From FW021-bin31 sp964647485 (lineage in GTDB: Bacteria; Bacteroidota; Bacteroidia; Chitinophagales; Chitinophagaceae), in NCBI GenBank assembly GCA_964647485.1, contig CAZYHV010000012.1:1-64000 (forward strand): a stretch of 64,000 nucleotides of DNA, in the 5' to 3' direction. The translations under genes were made by a program, and so were the position numbers. The notes beneath the pieces were generated by a model. The model was not told the DNA's origin. It searched no databases and saw only the letters and a list, made by a program, of their open reading frames with translations. Below, piece by piece: positions 1 to 7,483 of the stretch (position 1 is the first letter of the stretch; each line of letters starts with the position of its first letter).

Positions 1-114
1 AATAGTCAAGTAGTCAAATAGTTAAGTAGTCAAGTAGTCAAATAGTCAAGTAGTCAAATAGTTAAGTAGTCAAATAGGCAAGTAGTCAAATAGTCGAATA
101 GTCGAATAGTCGTT
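1..114. repeat. Octamer tandem array, TAGTCAAG type
   Basis: From base 3 the sequence is 14 consecutive 8-bp units in perfect register (TAGTCAAG or TAGTCAAA, with TAGTTAAG, TAGGCAAG, TAGTCGAA and a last TAGTCGTT). The array runs off the left edge. There is no open frame through it. Its TAGTC core is the reverse complement of the GACTA core of the next array, so the two are related and oppositely oriented. Confidence 0.95.
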
Positions 115-120
115 GAATGG

Positions 121-424
121 ACTAACAGACTAACAGACTAACAGATTAACAGATTAACAGACTAACAGACTAACAGACTAATAGACTAATGGACTAACAG
201 ACTAATGGACTAACAAACTAATGGACTAATAGACTAACAGACTAACAGACTAACAGACTAACAGACTAACAGACTAACAGACTAACAGACTAATAGACTA
301 ATGGACTAATAGACTAACAGACTAATAGACTAATAGACTAATGGACTAATAGACTAACAGACTAACAGACTAATAGACTAACAGACTAATAGACTAACAG
401 ACTAACAGACTAATAGACTAATGG
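121..424. repeat. Octamer tandem array, ACTAACAG type, 38 units
   Basis: There are exactly 38 uninterrupted 8-bp units. The units are almost all ACTAACAG, ACTAATAG or ACTAATGG, with two ATTAACAG and one ACTAACAA. Variation is confined mainly to the last three bases. Because 8 is not a multiple of 3, each unit's stop triplet falls in every frame, so the array is non-coding on both strands. It ends 24 bp before the promoter element of the efflux-pump gene. The stretch 1-466 holds only these two arrays and that promoter. Confidence 0.97.
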
Positions 425-447
425 ACTCATTGTACCTAAGATTGTCT

Positions 448-455
448 TACCTTTG
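448..455 (+). promoter_or_regulatory. Bacteroidota -7 promoter element (TACCTTTG)
   Basis: TACCTTTG matches TAnnTTTG, the -7 element of the Bacteroidota primary sigma factor. It ends 11 bases before the ATG at 467, implying a very short leader. No clear -33 element is visible, so the call rests on the -7 match and its position. Confidence 0.55.
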
Positions 456-466
456 CGTCTATTTAA

Positions 467-1708
467 ATGGTCATTATGGATTTCCCTTCTATAAAAAAAA
501 GAAAACCTCCTAAGCAAAGTTCGACAGGGAAAGCGAGTTTGTCTATTCTGTTATCTTTAAGTGCTGCTCACTTTCTCAATGATGCTTTGCAGATGGTGGT
601 TCCGGCTATTTATCCTATGCTAAAGGAGAATTATCATCTCTCTTTTACCCAAATAGGATTGGTAACTTTGGTCTTTCAGCTTACTGCATCAATCTTTCAA
701 CCTATTGTAGGAACGGTGACCGATAAAAGGCCACAACCTTATTCTTTAGCAATCGGAATGGGTTTTTCTCTTATAGGTCTTCTGGCTTTGGCTTTTGCAG
801 GTAGTTTTACAACGATTTTGTTATCCGTTGTCTTGGTTGGCGCCGGATCGGCTGTTTTCCATCCCGAATCTTCAAGGATGGCACGCTATGCTTCCGGAGG
901 GAAAGCAGGTACTGCACAATCTATCTTTCAAGTTGGAGGAAATACGGGAACTGCTTTTGGTCCTCTTTTGGCTGCCGTGTTGGTCATTCCTTTCGGACAG
1001 AAGAATGTGGCTTCGTTTGCAGTCCTTGCATTACTGGCAATTGTTATTCTTTGGCAGGTGGGGAAATGGTTTAAAAAACAAAAGTTGAATAGGAATAATG
1101 CAATCAATACGGGAATGGATGATATTATTGAAACTCCCCAAAAGAAGATTGCCTTAGCGATAGGTGTTTTGATGATTCTTATTTTTTCTAAGTTCTTTTA
1201 CCTTGCTGCTATGAAAAACTATCTGACGTTTTACATGATTAATTATTTTGATGTTTCAGTACAAAGTTCTCAACTCTATCTCTTTGTTTTCCTTTTTGCT
1301 GTGGCTGCCGGGACAATGATAGGTGGACCTTTAGGGGATAAATATGGGAGAAAAAGAGTGATTTGGTTTTCTATTCTTGGAGCAGCGCCTTTTTCTTTGT
1401 TGCTTCCCTATGCCGGTCTTTTTTGGAGTATTATATTGATTGCTATTATTGGCGTTATTCTGGCTTCTGCTTTCCCGGCTATCATTGTGTATGGTCAAGA
1501 GCTTATTCCCCATAAACTGGGGATGGTTTCAGGCTTATTCTTTGGTTTTGCCTTTGGAATGGGGGCTATTGGTGCCGGTGTTTTAGGGATGTTAGCCGAT
1601 AAAACCAGCATATATTATATGTTTAAAGTGGTCTCGTTTCTTCCTCTGTTAGGGTTGTCTGCCTGGCTGTTACCCAATATAGAACTGAAGAAAAAAGAAG
1701 AGGACTAA
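467..1708 (+). CDS. MFS efflux transporter, fosmidomycin-resistance (Fsr) type
   Basis: This 413-residue protein is a twelve-helix major facilitator of the inner membrane. Members of the Fsr branch export small antibiotics such as fosmidomycin by proton antiport; that is family knowledge, and the substrate here is not shown. The N-terminal half carries the Fsr-typical stretches HFLNDALQMVVPAIYP (about residues 36-51), GAGSAVFHPESSRMAR and AQSIFQVGGNTGTAFGP. A charged cytoplasmic loop at about 205-225 separates the halves, and the MFS signature GDKYGRKR sits near residue 290. The ATG at 467 has an in-frame alternative at 476. The promoter element ends at 455, and the shorter form would give a more usual leader. 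The 3' end overlaps the convergent DUF3108 gene by about 3 bp. Confidence 0.85.
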   Translation: MVIMDFPSIKKRKPPKQSSTGKASLSILLSLSAAHFLNDALQMVVPAIYPMLKENYHLSFTQIGLVTLVFQLTASIFQPIVGTVTDKRPQPYSLAIGMGFSLIGLLALAFAGSFTTILLSVVLVGAGSAVFHPESSRMARYASGGKAGTAQSIFQVGGNTGTAFGPLLAAVLVIPFGQKNVASFAVLALLAIVILWQVGKWFKKQKLNRNNAINTGMDDIIETPQKKIALAIGVLMILIFSKFFYLAAMKNYLTFYMINYFDVSVQSSQLYLFVFLFAVAAGTMIGGPLGDKYGRKRVIWFSILGAAPFSLLLPYAGLFWSIILIAIIGVILASAFPAIIVYGQELIPHKLGMVSGLFFGFAFGMGAIGAGVLGMLADKTSIYYMFKVVSFLPLLGLSAWLLPNIELKKKEED

Positions 1709-2499
1709 CTACTAATCCTAGCAGAGAATGGATTTCTCAGGTTTTTATATCCGACAAGATCTACCTTTATATTCCCAACCGATATTGGACTGTTGACTCT
1801 TAAAGGAATTCTGTTTTTGTCGTCACTGACCCACACATCCATTTTTTCTCCACCTTTAAAGATTGTTCCTTTGATCAGAAGAGGTTTGAATCGGATGGCA
1901 TGGAAAACCCCGTATTTGGTTTCTATTTTCTCTTTTCCCATATACCGAATATAAATATCATAAACTTTGTCATCCAAGAATAATTTTAAAGGAATCTTTT
2001 CTCCTACATTATATTTCGAGAAATCAATATTTCGGGCACGATAAATGGCACTAATGACATCCTGTATGCAATGAGGAATTTCGAAAGAACCATTGGTAGA
2101 AACAGCAGATTCCTCATCATGATAGAAATCAACTTTATTATATTTCTTATAGCTTCCTTCATGTACTTTTCGAATAAAGGTTAAGGGTTGCATTGTTGCC
2201 GTATCTATATAGGACTCGTAACGGTCTCTAACCTTAAAAATCCAATCGTAAGACGAAAAAGTTCTGCCTTTTCCTATAACATGCCAAGCCGGAGTATTCT
2301 TATGGTTTACCAAATGCGTGGTAAAAGTGACTTTACCTGCCCCCACATACATAAAGCTCAAGTTGTAATATACCTTATAGGTGAGCTGTTCTCCGTCCTT
2401 AAAAGCAAAGTTATTACTCCTACACATGGATTGTGCGGAGGACGTTAAAGAGACGAAGCTCAAAAATAAGAGGGTTATTAATGTCAAAGTTCGTTTCAT
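1705..2499 (-). CDS. DUF3108 exported protein
   Basis: I recognise this as a DUF3108 protein of Bacteroidota. With the start at 2499 it begins MKRTLTLITLLFLSF, a clear Sec signal peptide that likely ends near SSAQS, giving a mature protein of about 240 residues that is mostly beta strand. The family motif AFKDGEQLTYKVYYN follows the signal, with LTFIRKVHEGSYKK and PLRVNSPISVGNIKVDLVGY further on. The frame extends to an ATG at 2553, but that adds 18 residues ahead of a complete signal peptide, so I prefer 2499. Function is unknown. The family is periplasmic and sometimes annotated as an ATP-dependent-exporter or lipid-related accessory, which I cannot support here. Confidence 0.75.
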   Translation of the reverse strand: MKRTLTLITLLFLSFVSLTSSAQSMCRSNNFAFKDGEQLTYKVYYNLSFMYVGAGKVTFTTHLVNHKNTPAWHVIGKGRTFSSYDWIFKVRDRYESYIDTATMQPLTFIRKVHEGSYKKYNKVDFYHDEESAVSTNGSFEIPHCIQDVISAIYRARNIDFSKYNVGEKIPLKLFLDDKVYDIYIRYMGKEKIETKYGVFHAIRFKPLLIKGTIFKGGEKMDVWVSDDKNRIPLRVNSPISVGNIKVDLVGYKNLRNPFSARISS

Positions 2500-2578
2500 A
2501 ATTAATAGATTTACCGGAAATTTAGCTATCAAGGCTAACCGGCTGTTAAACAAGAGCTTATTTTTTGAAAACTCATTG

Positions 2579-2586
2579 CAAAAATA
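2579..2586 (-). promoter_or_regulatory. -7 promoter element for the DUF3108 gene (TATTTTTG)
   Basis: Read on the minus strand this is TATTTTTG, a TAnnTTTG match. It would give a leader of about 75 nt to the preferred ATG at 2499, or about 20 nt to the alternative at 2553. No convincing -33 element is seen. Confidence 0.4.
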
Positions 2587-2830
2587 AAACTCAAAATAGG
2601 GAATGCAATTATATCTTCAAAATATTCCGTTTTAAAAAAAGATTGTATCATTTATCTCTGTAGCAAAATCAAATATTATGCCGACCGTTATGGGCTTTTG
2701 TTAATATTGTATAATATAAAATGTTTTATTTGTTTATGATCAATATTTTATCTCTGATCTAATTTTAACAAATGCGTCTTTGCTTCCTGGGGATGAAAAG
2801 AAAACAAAAGAAGGTTGATTATTTTTTTGT

Positions 2831-2838
2831 TAATTTTG
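2831..2838 (+). promoter_or_regulatory. -7 promoter element for ruvC (TAATTTTG)
   Basis: TAATTTTG matches TAnnTTTG and lies 48 bases before the ruvC ATG, implying a leader of about 44 nt. The flanking DNA is very AT-rich, so chance matches are possible. Confidence 0.4.
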
Positions 2839-2886
2839 CTAAGATATTCTAAAGTCAGGTTATTTCTTCATCAAAGTACCTAAAAA

Positions 2887-3471
2887 ATGAGTAATAGAGA
2901 GAAAAAAACCGGTCCTTCCATTATTCTTGGTATAGATCCGGGGACTCGTTTTATGGGGTTTGCGCTTATTCGCAGAGAGAAAAAAAAAGTAGAGGTTATA
3001 GAAATGGGCACGCTTGTGCTTTCTAAAATTACTGATCCCTATGAGAAATTGTATCGGATTCATGAAAAGGTATCTTCTCTTATTCGTATCCATGCTCCCG
3101 AATATTTTGCTATAGAAGCTCCTTTCTATGGAAAGAATGTGCAAAGCATGCTCAAGCTCGGGAGGGCTCAAGGCGCTTCTCTCGCAGCAGCTTTACAGGC
3201 AGGGTTAAAAGCCTGTGAGTATTCGCCTCGAAAAGTCAAAAAGGCCGTTACCGGAAATGGGAATGCCAGTAAAGAACAAGTGAGTGAAATGGTAGGTCAT
3301 ATTGTAAAGAATAAGCCCCTTATTAATCAAAAGAGCCTGGATGCCACAGACGCGCTTGCAGTAGCTATCTGTCATCATTTCCAGTTACAATCGGGACTCT
3401 CCTCTTTGGGAGATGCGCCAAAAGACTGGAAAGCTTTTATGAAGAAATATCCGGATAAAATAAAAAAATGA
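2887..3471 (+). CDS. ruvC: Crossover junction endodeoxyribonuclease RuvC
   Basis: RuvC is the dimeric Holliday-junction resolvase that works with RuvAB in recombinational repair. The 194-residue length is normal. The RNase H-like active site is complete: Asp17 in LGIDPGT, the Glu in FAIEAPF (about residue 78), and the C-terminal acidic pair in SLDATDALAVAICHH (about residues 150-164). Basic and lysine-rich ends flank the core. The ATG at 2887 starts just ahead of the first beta strand, as expected. The gene ends 3 bp from the convergent HIT gene. ruvA and ruvB are not in the window. Confidence 0.95.
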   Translation: MSNREKKTGPSIILGIDPGTRFMGFALIRREKKKVEVIEMGTLVLSKITDPYEKLYRIHEKVSSLIRIHAPEYFAIEAPFYGKNVQSMLKLGRAQGASLAAALQAGLKACEYSPRKVKKAVTGNGNASKEQVSEMVGHIVKNKPLINQKSLDATDALAVAICHHFQLQSGLSSLGDAPKDWKAFMKKYPDKIKK

Positions 3472-3474
3472 TGA

Positions 3475-3864
3475 CTAAAGCTGATTCAGAATTTTCTGTT
3501 GAACGTCTTTAAACTCTTCTTCAGTGAGTGTTAGTTTTTTGCGAGTAAAATTGAGATCATCCATGTTGTTGATGGGAACCAGATGTAAATGAGCATGAGG
3601 AACTTCCAGACCAACTACACTCAAGCCTACCCTTTCACAAGGGAAGGCTCGCTCAATGGCATAGGCGATTGGTTGGGCAAAAAGGAGCACTTTGCTTAAG
3701 TGCTCCGTATCCATATCAATAAATTTGTCTACTTCTGTTTTCGGAATGACCAGCGTATGTCCTTTTGCTAAAGGATTGATGTCCAAAAAGGCATAAAACA
3801 GTTCATCCTCGGCGATTTTATAACTAGGAATTTCTCCGTTAATGATTTTTGAAAATAGGGTCAT
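3475..3864 (-). CDS. HIT family (histidine triad) nucleotide hydrolase
   Basis: This small cytosolic HIT protein has the histidine triad HAHLHLV near its C-terminus, the site that forms the nucleotidyl-His intermediate in Hint-type AMP-lysine or phosphoramidate hydrolases. The N-terminal FSKIINGEIPSYKIAEDE and the central PLAKGHTLVIPK are typical of the Hint branch. The frame opens at 3870 (MVM), but homologues begin at the MTLFSK Met, so I use 3864. It sits about 16 bp downstream of greA on the same strand and is probably co-transcribed with it. The physiological substrate is not known. Confidence 0.9.
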   Translation of the reverse strand: MTLFSKIINGEIPSYKIAEDELFYAFLDINPLAKGHTLVIPKTEVDKFIDMDTEHLSKVLLFAQPIAYAIERAFPCERVGLSVVGLEVPHAHLHLVPINNMDDLNFTRKKLTLTEEEFKDVQQKILNQL

Positions 3865-3880
3865 GACCAAAGTGTTTTCT

Positions 3881-4357
3881 TTACGAAATAGAGATGTCTT
3901 CTATACGAAATTTAGTTTTTCCGGCAGGGATTTGTATTTCTACCGTATCTCCTATCTTTTTGCCTAAGAGGCCCTTTCCGATTGGAGATGAAACAGATAA
4001 TTTCTTCTCCTTCAGATTGGCTTCATTAGCGGAGACCAGTTGATAAGACAAAGTTTTATTCGTTTTCAGGTTGGTCAATTTTACGGTAGTCAATACTGAA
4101 ACCCGAGACAAGTCCACATCTTTTTTGTCCAGTATTCGGGTGTGAACCAGGGTCTCCTCCAGCTTTGCTATTTCTGCTTCGTGAATTCCCTGAGCCTCTT
4201 TAGCGGCATCATATTCTGCATTCTCTTTCAAATCACCTTTTTCTCTTGCCTCAGCAATCTGTTCTGCTATTCGTGCTCTTCCTGTCGTTCTAAGCTCATT
4301 GAGCTCATCTCTCATTCTTTCAAATGTTTCCTGTGTTACATAGGTTATGTCAGCCAT
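3881..4357 (-). CDS. greA: Transcription elongation factor GreA
   Basis: GreA enters the RNA polymerase secondary channel and stimulates cleavage of backtracked transcripts. The 158 residues give the normal two-part fold. First is an N-terminal antiparallel coiled coil (about residues 8-75) with the acidic tip region EAREKGDLKENAEYDAAKEA, which holds the conserved acidic residues that coordinate the catalytic magnesium. Second is an FKBP-like C-terminal domain ending in SSPIGKGLLGKKIGDTVEI. The ATG at 4357 is the only suitable start. The promoter appears to lie about 110 bp upstream, beyond two hairpins, giving an unusually structured leader. The HIT gene follows. Confidence 0.95.
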   Translation of the reverse strand: MADITYVTQETFERMRDELNELRTTGRARIAEQIAEAREKGDLKENAEYDAAKEAQGIHEAEIAKLEETLVHTRILDKKDVDLSRVSVLTTVKLTNLKTNKTLSYQLVSANEANLKEKKLSVSSPIGKGLLGKKIGDTVEIQIPAGKTKFRIEDISIS

Positions 4358-4382
4358 AATAATTTATTTTTGTATAAGACAT

Positions 4383-4418
4383 AAAAAAATCCTCCTACCT
4401 CGACCTTGATGGCAGGAG
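4383..4418 (-). terminator. Hairpin plus U-tract in the greA leader
   Basis: On the minus strand an 8-bp stem with one mismatch (4411-4418 with 4392-4399, 11-nt loop) is followed after a few bases by seven Ts (4389-4383). This is an intrinsic terminator only 25 bp before the greA ATG. It may end the upstream dehydrogenase operon or act as a leader attenuator for greA. Confidence 0.6.
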
Positions 4419-4429
4419 ACAAAAGAATA

Positions 4430-4459
4430 ACGCCTCTTCAGTTTTATCGAAGAGGACGT
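4430..4459 (-). terminator. Second hairpin upstream of greA
   Basis: A 7-bp perfect stem (CCTCTTC 4433-4439 with GAAGAGG 4449-4455) can be lengthened by ACG/CGT across a bulged A. On the minus strand a loose T-rich stretch follows. It lies between the promoter element at 4469-4476 and the stronger terminator hairpin. Confidence 0.45.
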
Positions 4460-4468
4460 CATACTCTA

Positions 4469-4476
4469 CAAAGATA
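4469..4476 (-). promoter_or_regulatory. -7 promoter element for greA (TATCTTTG)
   Basis: The minus strand reads TATCTTTG, a strong TAnnTTTG match, between the dehydrogenase stop at 4513 and the two hairpins. A start about 5 nt downstream would put both hairpins into a greA leader of roughly 105 nt. The -33 region is only T-rich. Confidence 0.5.
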
Positions 4477-4512
4477 ATCGTTTCTTAGGAATAAAAAAAT
4501 TAATCTTTTTTC

Positions 4513-5451
4513 CTATATTCCTAACTTTTGCAGCACAAAGTGTGCCATTTTATATGCAGCTTCATGTGTATATCCTGCTATGTGAGGGGTCAACACAACA
4601 TGGTTTGAATGTAGAAGAAAATCAAATTGTTCTTGTTCTTCTTTGCTGAAGGATTCCATATGCTCATTTTCCAATACGTCAAGGCAAGCCCCCAATACTT
4701 TTTCTTCTTTCAGGTTTTTAATGAGATCTGCAGTTTTAACGACCTTCCCTCTGGAAGCATTGATGAAGTATATTGGAATGGCGAAAGATTTAAAAAAGGA
4801 ATCATTGACCATGTGATGGGTTTCCTCCGTCAGAGGAACATGCACTGTAACGATATCGGCTCTTTTATACAGTTCTTCTAAAGAGGCTTCTTTGGCGTAT
4901 TCATCCCCATAATCTTCCTTATATTTGTCATAAGCCAATACCGTACAATCAAAGCCACTGAGCTTTTTTGCAACAGCATGTCCTGTATGGCCATAGCCGA
5001 TAATTCCGACGATCTTCTCTCCTATTTCTATCCCTCTGTTTCCTTCTCTTTCCCATTTTCCTTCTCTCAGTTCCAGGTTGCTTTTTAAGGTATTACTAAA
5101 GAGGGAGATTAGCATTCCTACCACTTGCTCTCCAACGGCATCGCAATTTCCTTCCGGGCTGCTTTTGCATCGGATTCCCTTTTCTCTGGCATAATCAGTA
5201 TCGATGGTTTCCATTCCTGATCCTAAGCGTCCAATCCATTGAAGTTGTGGAGCATGATCCAAAAGGTTCTTATCTACTTTTATACGCGTAGTAACAATCA
5301 AACCAATACAACTGTGGATTTTCTCATAGGTGTCCGTATAGTTTATTCCCGGATGATACAACACCTGATATCCCTTCTCTCCCAAATATTCTATAAGGTA
5401 AGGATGTACCTTTGCGGTGACTAAGACTTTTCTGAGGTTTTCTTCCGGCAT
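4513..5451 (-). CDS. D-2-hydroxyacid dehydrogenase (phosphoglycerate dehydrogenase-like)
   Basis: This cytosolic NAD-dependent D-isomer-specific 2-hydroxyacid dehydrogenase has 312 residues, so it lacks the ACT regulatory domain of long SerA enzymes. The Rossmann motif is GIIGYGHTGHAVAKKL (about residue 150). The catalytic Arg is in INASRGKVV, the Glu in DVLENEHM, and the His in TPHIAGYTHEAA. The true substrate (3-phosphoglycerate, glyoxylate or another 2-oxoacid) cannot be read from the sequence. The ATG at 5451 lies inside the end of rsmA (31-bp overlap), which implies translational coupling. Two hairpins follow its stop. Confidence 0.85.
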   Translation of the reverse strand: MPEENLRKVLVTAKVHPYLIEYLGEKGYQVLYHPGINYTDTYEKIHSCIGLIVTTRIKVDKNLLDHAPQLQWIGRLGSGMETIDTDYAREKGIRCKSSPEGNCDAVGEQVVGMLISLFSNTLKSNLELREGKWEREGNRGIEIGEKIVGIIGYGHTGHAVAKKLSGFDCTVLAYDKYKEDYGDEYAKEASLEELYKRADIVTVHVPLTEETHHMVNDSFFKSFAIPIYFINASRGKVVKTADLIKNLKEEKVLGACLDVLENEHMESFSKEEQEQFDFLLHSNHVVLTPHIAGYTHEAAYKMAHFVLQKLGI

Positions 5452-6206
5452 GATATTCTTTTTGATAATTCTACAAATTGGGCAATTGATAATTGTTCAG
5501 CCCTTTTTGCAAAAATAGGTTCTTTTAATATTTCATTGCAAAAATAGGATTTCAATGGATTTCTCAAAACTTTTCTTCGTTGTTGAAATGCCTTTTTAAC
5601 GATTAACTTAAAAGCTTTTTCATCTTCTATATGATATCTATTTCCTGTTGGCGTTAATCGAATGACTGCTGACTGCACCTTTGGGGGGGGCGTAAAACAA
5701 TTTGGAGGAACTTCAAAGAGGTATTCTATTTCAAAAAAAGCTCCTATTAAGACACTCAAAATACCATAATTTTTATTCCCGGGTGTTGCTACGATTCGCT
5801 TTGCTACCTCTTTTTGAAACATTCCGACCATGCTTGTCACTTGTCCTCTCCATTCCAGCATCTTAAATAGTATTTGAGAAGAAATGACATAAGGGAAATT
5901 ACCAACTACATGAAATTTTCTCTCAAAAGGAGGGGGAGTCTTTAAAAAGTCTTTATGAATAAGTTTCCCTTTTAAAGTTGGATACTTTTTTAACAAATAA
6001 GATACTTTTTCTTTATCAATCTCTATTGCTTTGAAGTTTAAGTGATGATACTTCAACCATTCTTTTGTTAGCGCACCACCACCAGGACCTATTTCTAACA
6101 GGTTATCATTTTCAGATACAGGAACTGACTTTATGATTTTTTGAATGATGTTTTCATCCTTTAAAAAATGTTGTCCCAATGATTTTTTTAACGTATATCT
6201 TTCCAT
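5421..6206 (-). CDS. rsmA: 16S rRNA dimethyladenosine transferase RsmA (KsgA)
   Basis: RsmA dimethylates the two adjacent adenines of the 16S rRNA helix-45 loop late in 30S assembly, using S-adenosylmethionine. The 261-residue length is normal. It starts with the family hallmark KKSLGQHFLKDENI. The SAM motif is LLEIGPGGGALT (about residues 37-48), the catalytic motif IV is GNFPYVIS (about residue 103; N-F-P-Y for N-L-P-Y), and the C-terminal helical domain carries FQQRRKVLRNPL. The ATG at 6206 is 9 bases from a TAACTTTG promoter element. The 3' end overlaps the dehydrogenase gene. Confidence 0.95.
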   Translation of the reverse strand: MERYTLKKSLGQHFLKDENIIQKIIKSVPVSENDNLLEIGPGGGALTKEWLKYHHLNFKAIEIDKEKVSYLLKKYPTLKGKLIHKDFLKTPPPFERKFHVVGNFPYVISSQILFKMLEWRGQVTSMVGMFQKEVAKRIVATPGNKNYGILSVLIGAFFEIEYLFEVPPNCFTPPPKVQSAVIRLTPTGNRYHIEDEKAFKLIVKKAFQQRRKVLRNPLKSYFCNEILKEPIFAKRAEQLSIAQFVELSKRISCRKKTSEKS

Positions 6207-6215
6207 ACCTACTCA

Positions 6216-6223
6216 CAAAGTTA
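6216..6223 (-). promoter_or_regulatory. -7 promoter element for rsmA (TAACTTTG)
   Basis: The minus strand reads TAACTTTG, ending 9 bases before the rsmA ATG at 6206. The expected transcript would have a leader of only about 4-5 nt. Confidence 0.6.
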
Positions 6224-6286
6224 TATCTTCCTTATTTATTATTGAGAATTATGCCCGGCTTTATCCATATAAAACAGGATAAATTG

Positions 6287-6294
6287 TACATTTG
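6287..6294 (+). promoter_or_regulatory. -7 promoter element for pdxA (TACATTTG)
   Basis: TACATTTG ends 9 bases before the ATG at 6304. It overlaps the in-frame TTG at 6292, which therefore cannot be the start codon of a transcript made from this promoter. Confidence 0.6.
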
Positions 6295-6303
6295 GACATT
6301 ATT

Positions 6304-7380
6304 ATGAGTACAAAAAATATTCTTAAGCCGATTATAGGGATTTCCATTGGAGATTTAAATGGAGTAGGTCCCGAAGTAATTATAAAGACCTTTAGTGATC
6401 AAAGGATGCTGGAACAATGCATTCCTGTAATTTTTGCTTCTGACAAAACCATTAATTATTATCGTAAAAATTTGGGACAAGGTCATTTCAATTATGAGAG
6501 GATTAAAGATTTCAAGGATTTAAAGCATAAACAAGTTAATCTTTTCAATTGTTGGGAAGAGGATGTTGTTATTAATCCCGGAAGGAATACAGAGATAGGT
6601 GGAAGATATGCAATACGCTCTTTGAAGGTGGCGACGCAATGCTTAAAAGATGGTCAGATAGAAGGATTAATCACAGGTCCAATTCACAAAAATAATATCC
6701 AACAGAGTGGTTTCCATTATACCGGACATACCCCTTTTCTAAAAGATTTCTTTGAAGCTAAGGAAGTGGTCATGCTAATGGTTTCAGAAAAATTGAGAGT
6801 GGCAGTTTTAAGTGAACATATTCCCATTTCGGAAGTTGCCGAACAGGTAACTGAAAAAAATATAACCACAAAAGTACATGTATTGAATGATAGCCTGATC
6901 AAAGACTTCGGAATTGATAAGCCAAAGATTGCCGTGTTAGGCCTCAACCCACATTCTGGTGATGGAGGGCTTATTGGAACAGAAGAGCAGTCTATTATTA
7001 TTCCTACGATTAACAAGCTCAAGGAAGAGGGGCTCCTTTGTTTTGGTCCCTATAGTGCAGATGGCTTTTTTGCAAGAAATTATCATCAACATTTTGATGC
7101 GGTATTGGCGATGTATCATGATCAGGGATTGGTTCCTTTCAAATATATTGCCAATGGGTCTGGAGTGAATTATTCTGCAGGCCTTCCGGCCATTCGAACT
7201 TCCCCGGATCATGGAACGGCCTTCGATATTGCAGGGGAAAAGAAGGCCGATCCTACTTCTTTTCGACAAGCCGTTTTTACCTGCATCGATACTATTCGTC
7301 AGCGCAAGAATTACAAGGAATATACTAAAAATCCTTTAAAAAGAGGGTTGAAATTACCGGAAGAGAAGGAAAGGCATTAA
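6304..7380 (+). CDS. pdxA: 4-hydroxythreonine-4-phosphate dehydrogenase PdxA
   Basis: PdxA oxidises 4-phosphohydroxy-L-threonine with NAD(P) and a divalent metal in DXP-dependent pyridoxal phosphate synthesis. Family marks are the N-terminal ISIGDLNGVGPEVI, the metal-binding histidines in YTGHTPFLKDF, in AMYHDQGLVPFKY and in TSPDHGTAFDIAG, and the central GLNPHSGDGGLIGTEE. The 358-residue length is normal. The frame continues upstream to a TTG at 6292, but this lies in the promoter element, so the ATG at 6304 is the start. An AT-only palindrome sits just after the stop. Confidence 0.93.
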   Translation: MSTKNILKPIIGISIGDLNGVGPEVIIKTFSDQRMLEQCIPVIFASDKTINYYRKNLGQGHFNYERIKDFKDLKHKQVNLFNCWEEDVVINPGRNTEIGGRYAIRSLKVATQCLKDGQIEGLITGPIHKNNIQQSGFHYTGHTPFLKDFFEAKEVVMLMVSEKLRVAVLSEHIPISEVAEQVTEKNITTKVHVLNDSLIKDFGIDKPKIAVLGLNPHSGDGGLIGTEEQSIIIPTINKLKEEGLLCFGPYSADGFFARNYHQHFDAVLAMYHDQGLVPFKYIANGSGVNYSAGLPAIRTSPDHGTAFDIAGEKKADPTSFRQAVFTCIDTIRQRKNYKEYTKNPLKRGLKLPEEKERH

Positions 7381-7384
7381 GCTG

Positions 7385-7406
7385 CTTAAAAAAAATTTTT
7401 TTTAAG
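7385..7406. terminator. Perfect AT-rich palindrome after pdxA
   Basis: A perfect 22-bp palindrome consists of CTT, eight As, eight Ts and AAG, followed by a T-rich run from 7412. It can form a hairpin or cruciform and probably helps end the pdxA transcript. The absence of GC pairs in the centre makes it an unusual terminator. Confidence 0.4.
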
Positions 7407-7483
7407 AACTCTTTTTTTGTATATTTATTCGCCTCCTTTCACAGCGAGAGGGGGCAGGTTCTTTTTTAAATAAATTCTTTGTT

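Larger units (their letters stand above)
2500..2886. other. Divergent intergenic region with two promoter elements
   Basis: This 387-bp AT-rich spacer lies between the DUF3108 gene and ruvC. It holds one outward -7 element for each gene. I see no RNA gene, conserved reading frame or strong hairpin in the middle part. Confidence 0.5.

Noticed and set aside
1..424. Possible CRISPR array
   Set aside because: The period is only 8 bp with no unique spacers and no cas genes, so it is a simple tandem repeat.
4142..4384. Plus-strand open frame opposite greA
   Set aside because: It is an antisense shadow of a well-conserved gene, with no promoter and no recognisable domain.
6292..6303. TTG start for pdxA
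   Set aside because: The TTG is inside the TACATTTG promoter element; the ATG at 6304 fits the family start.
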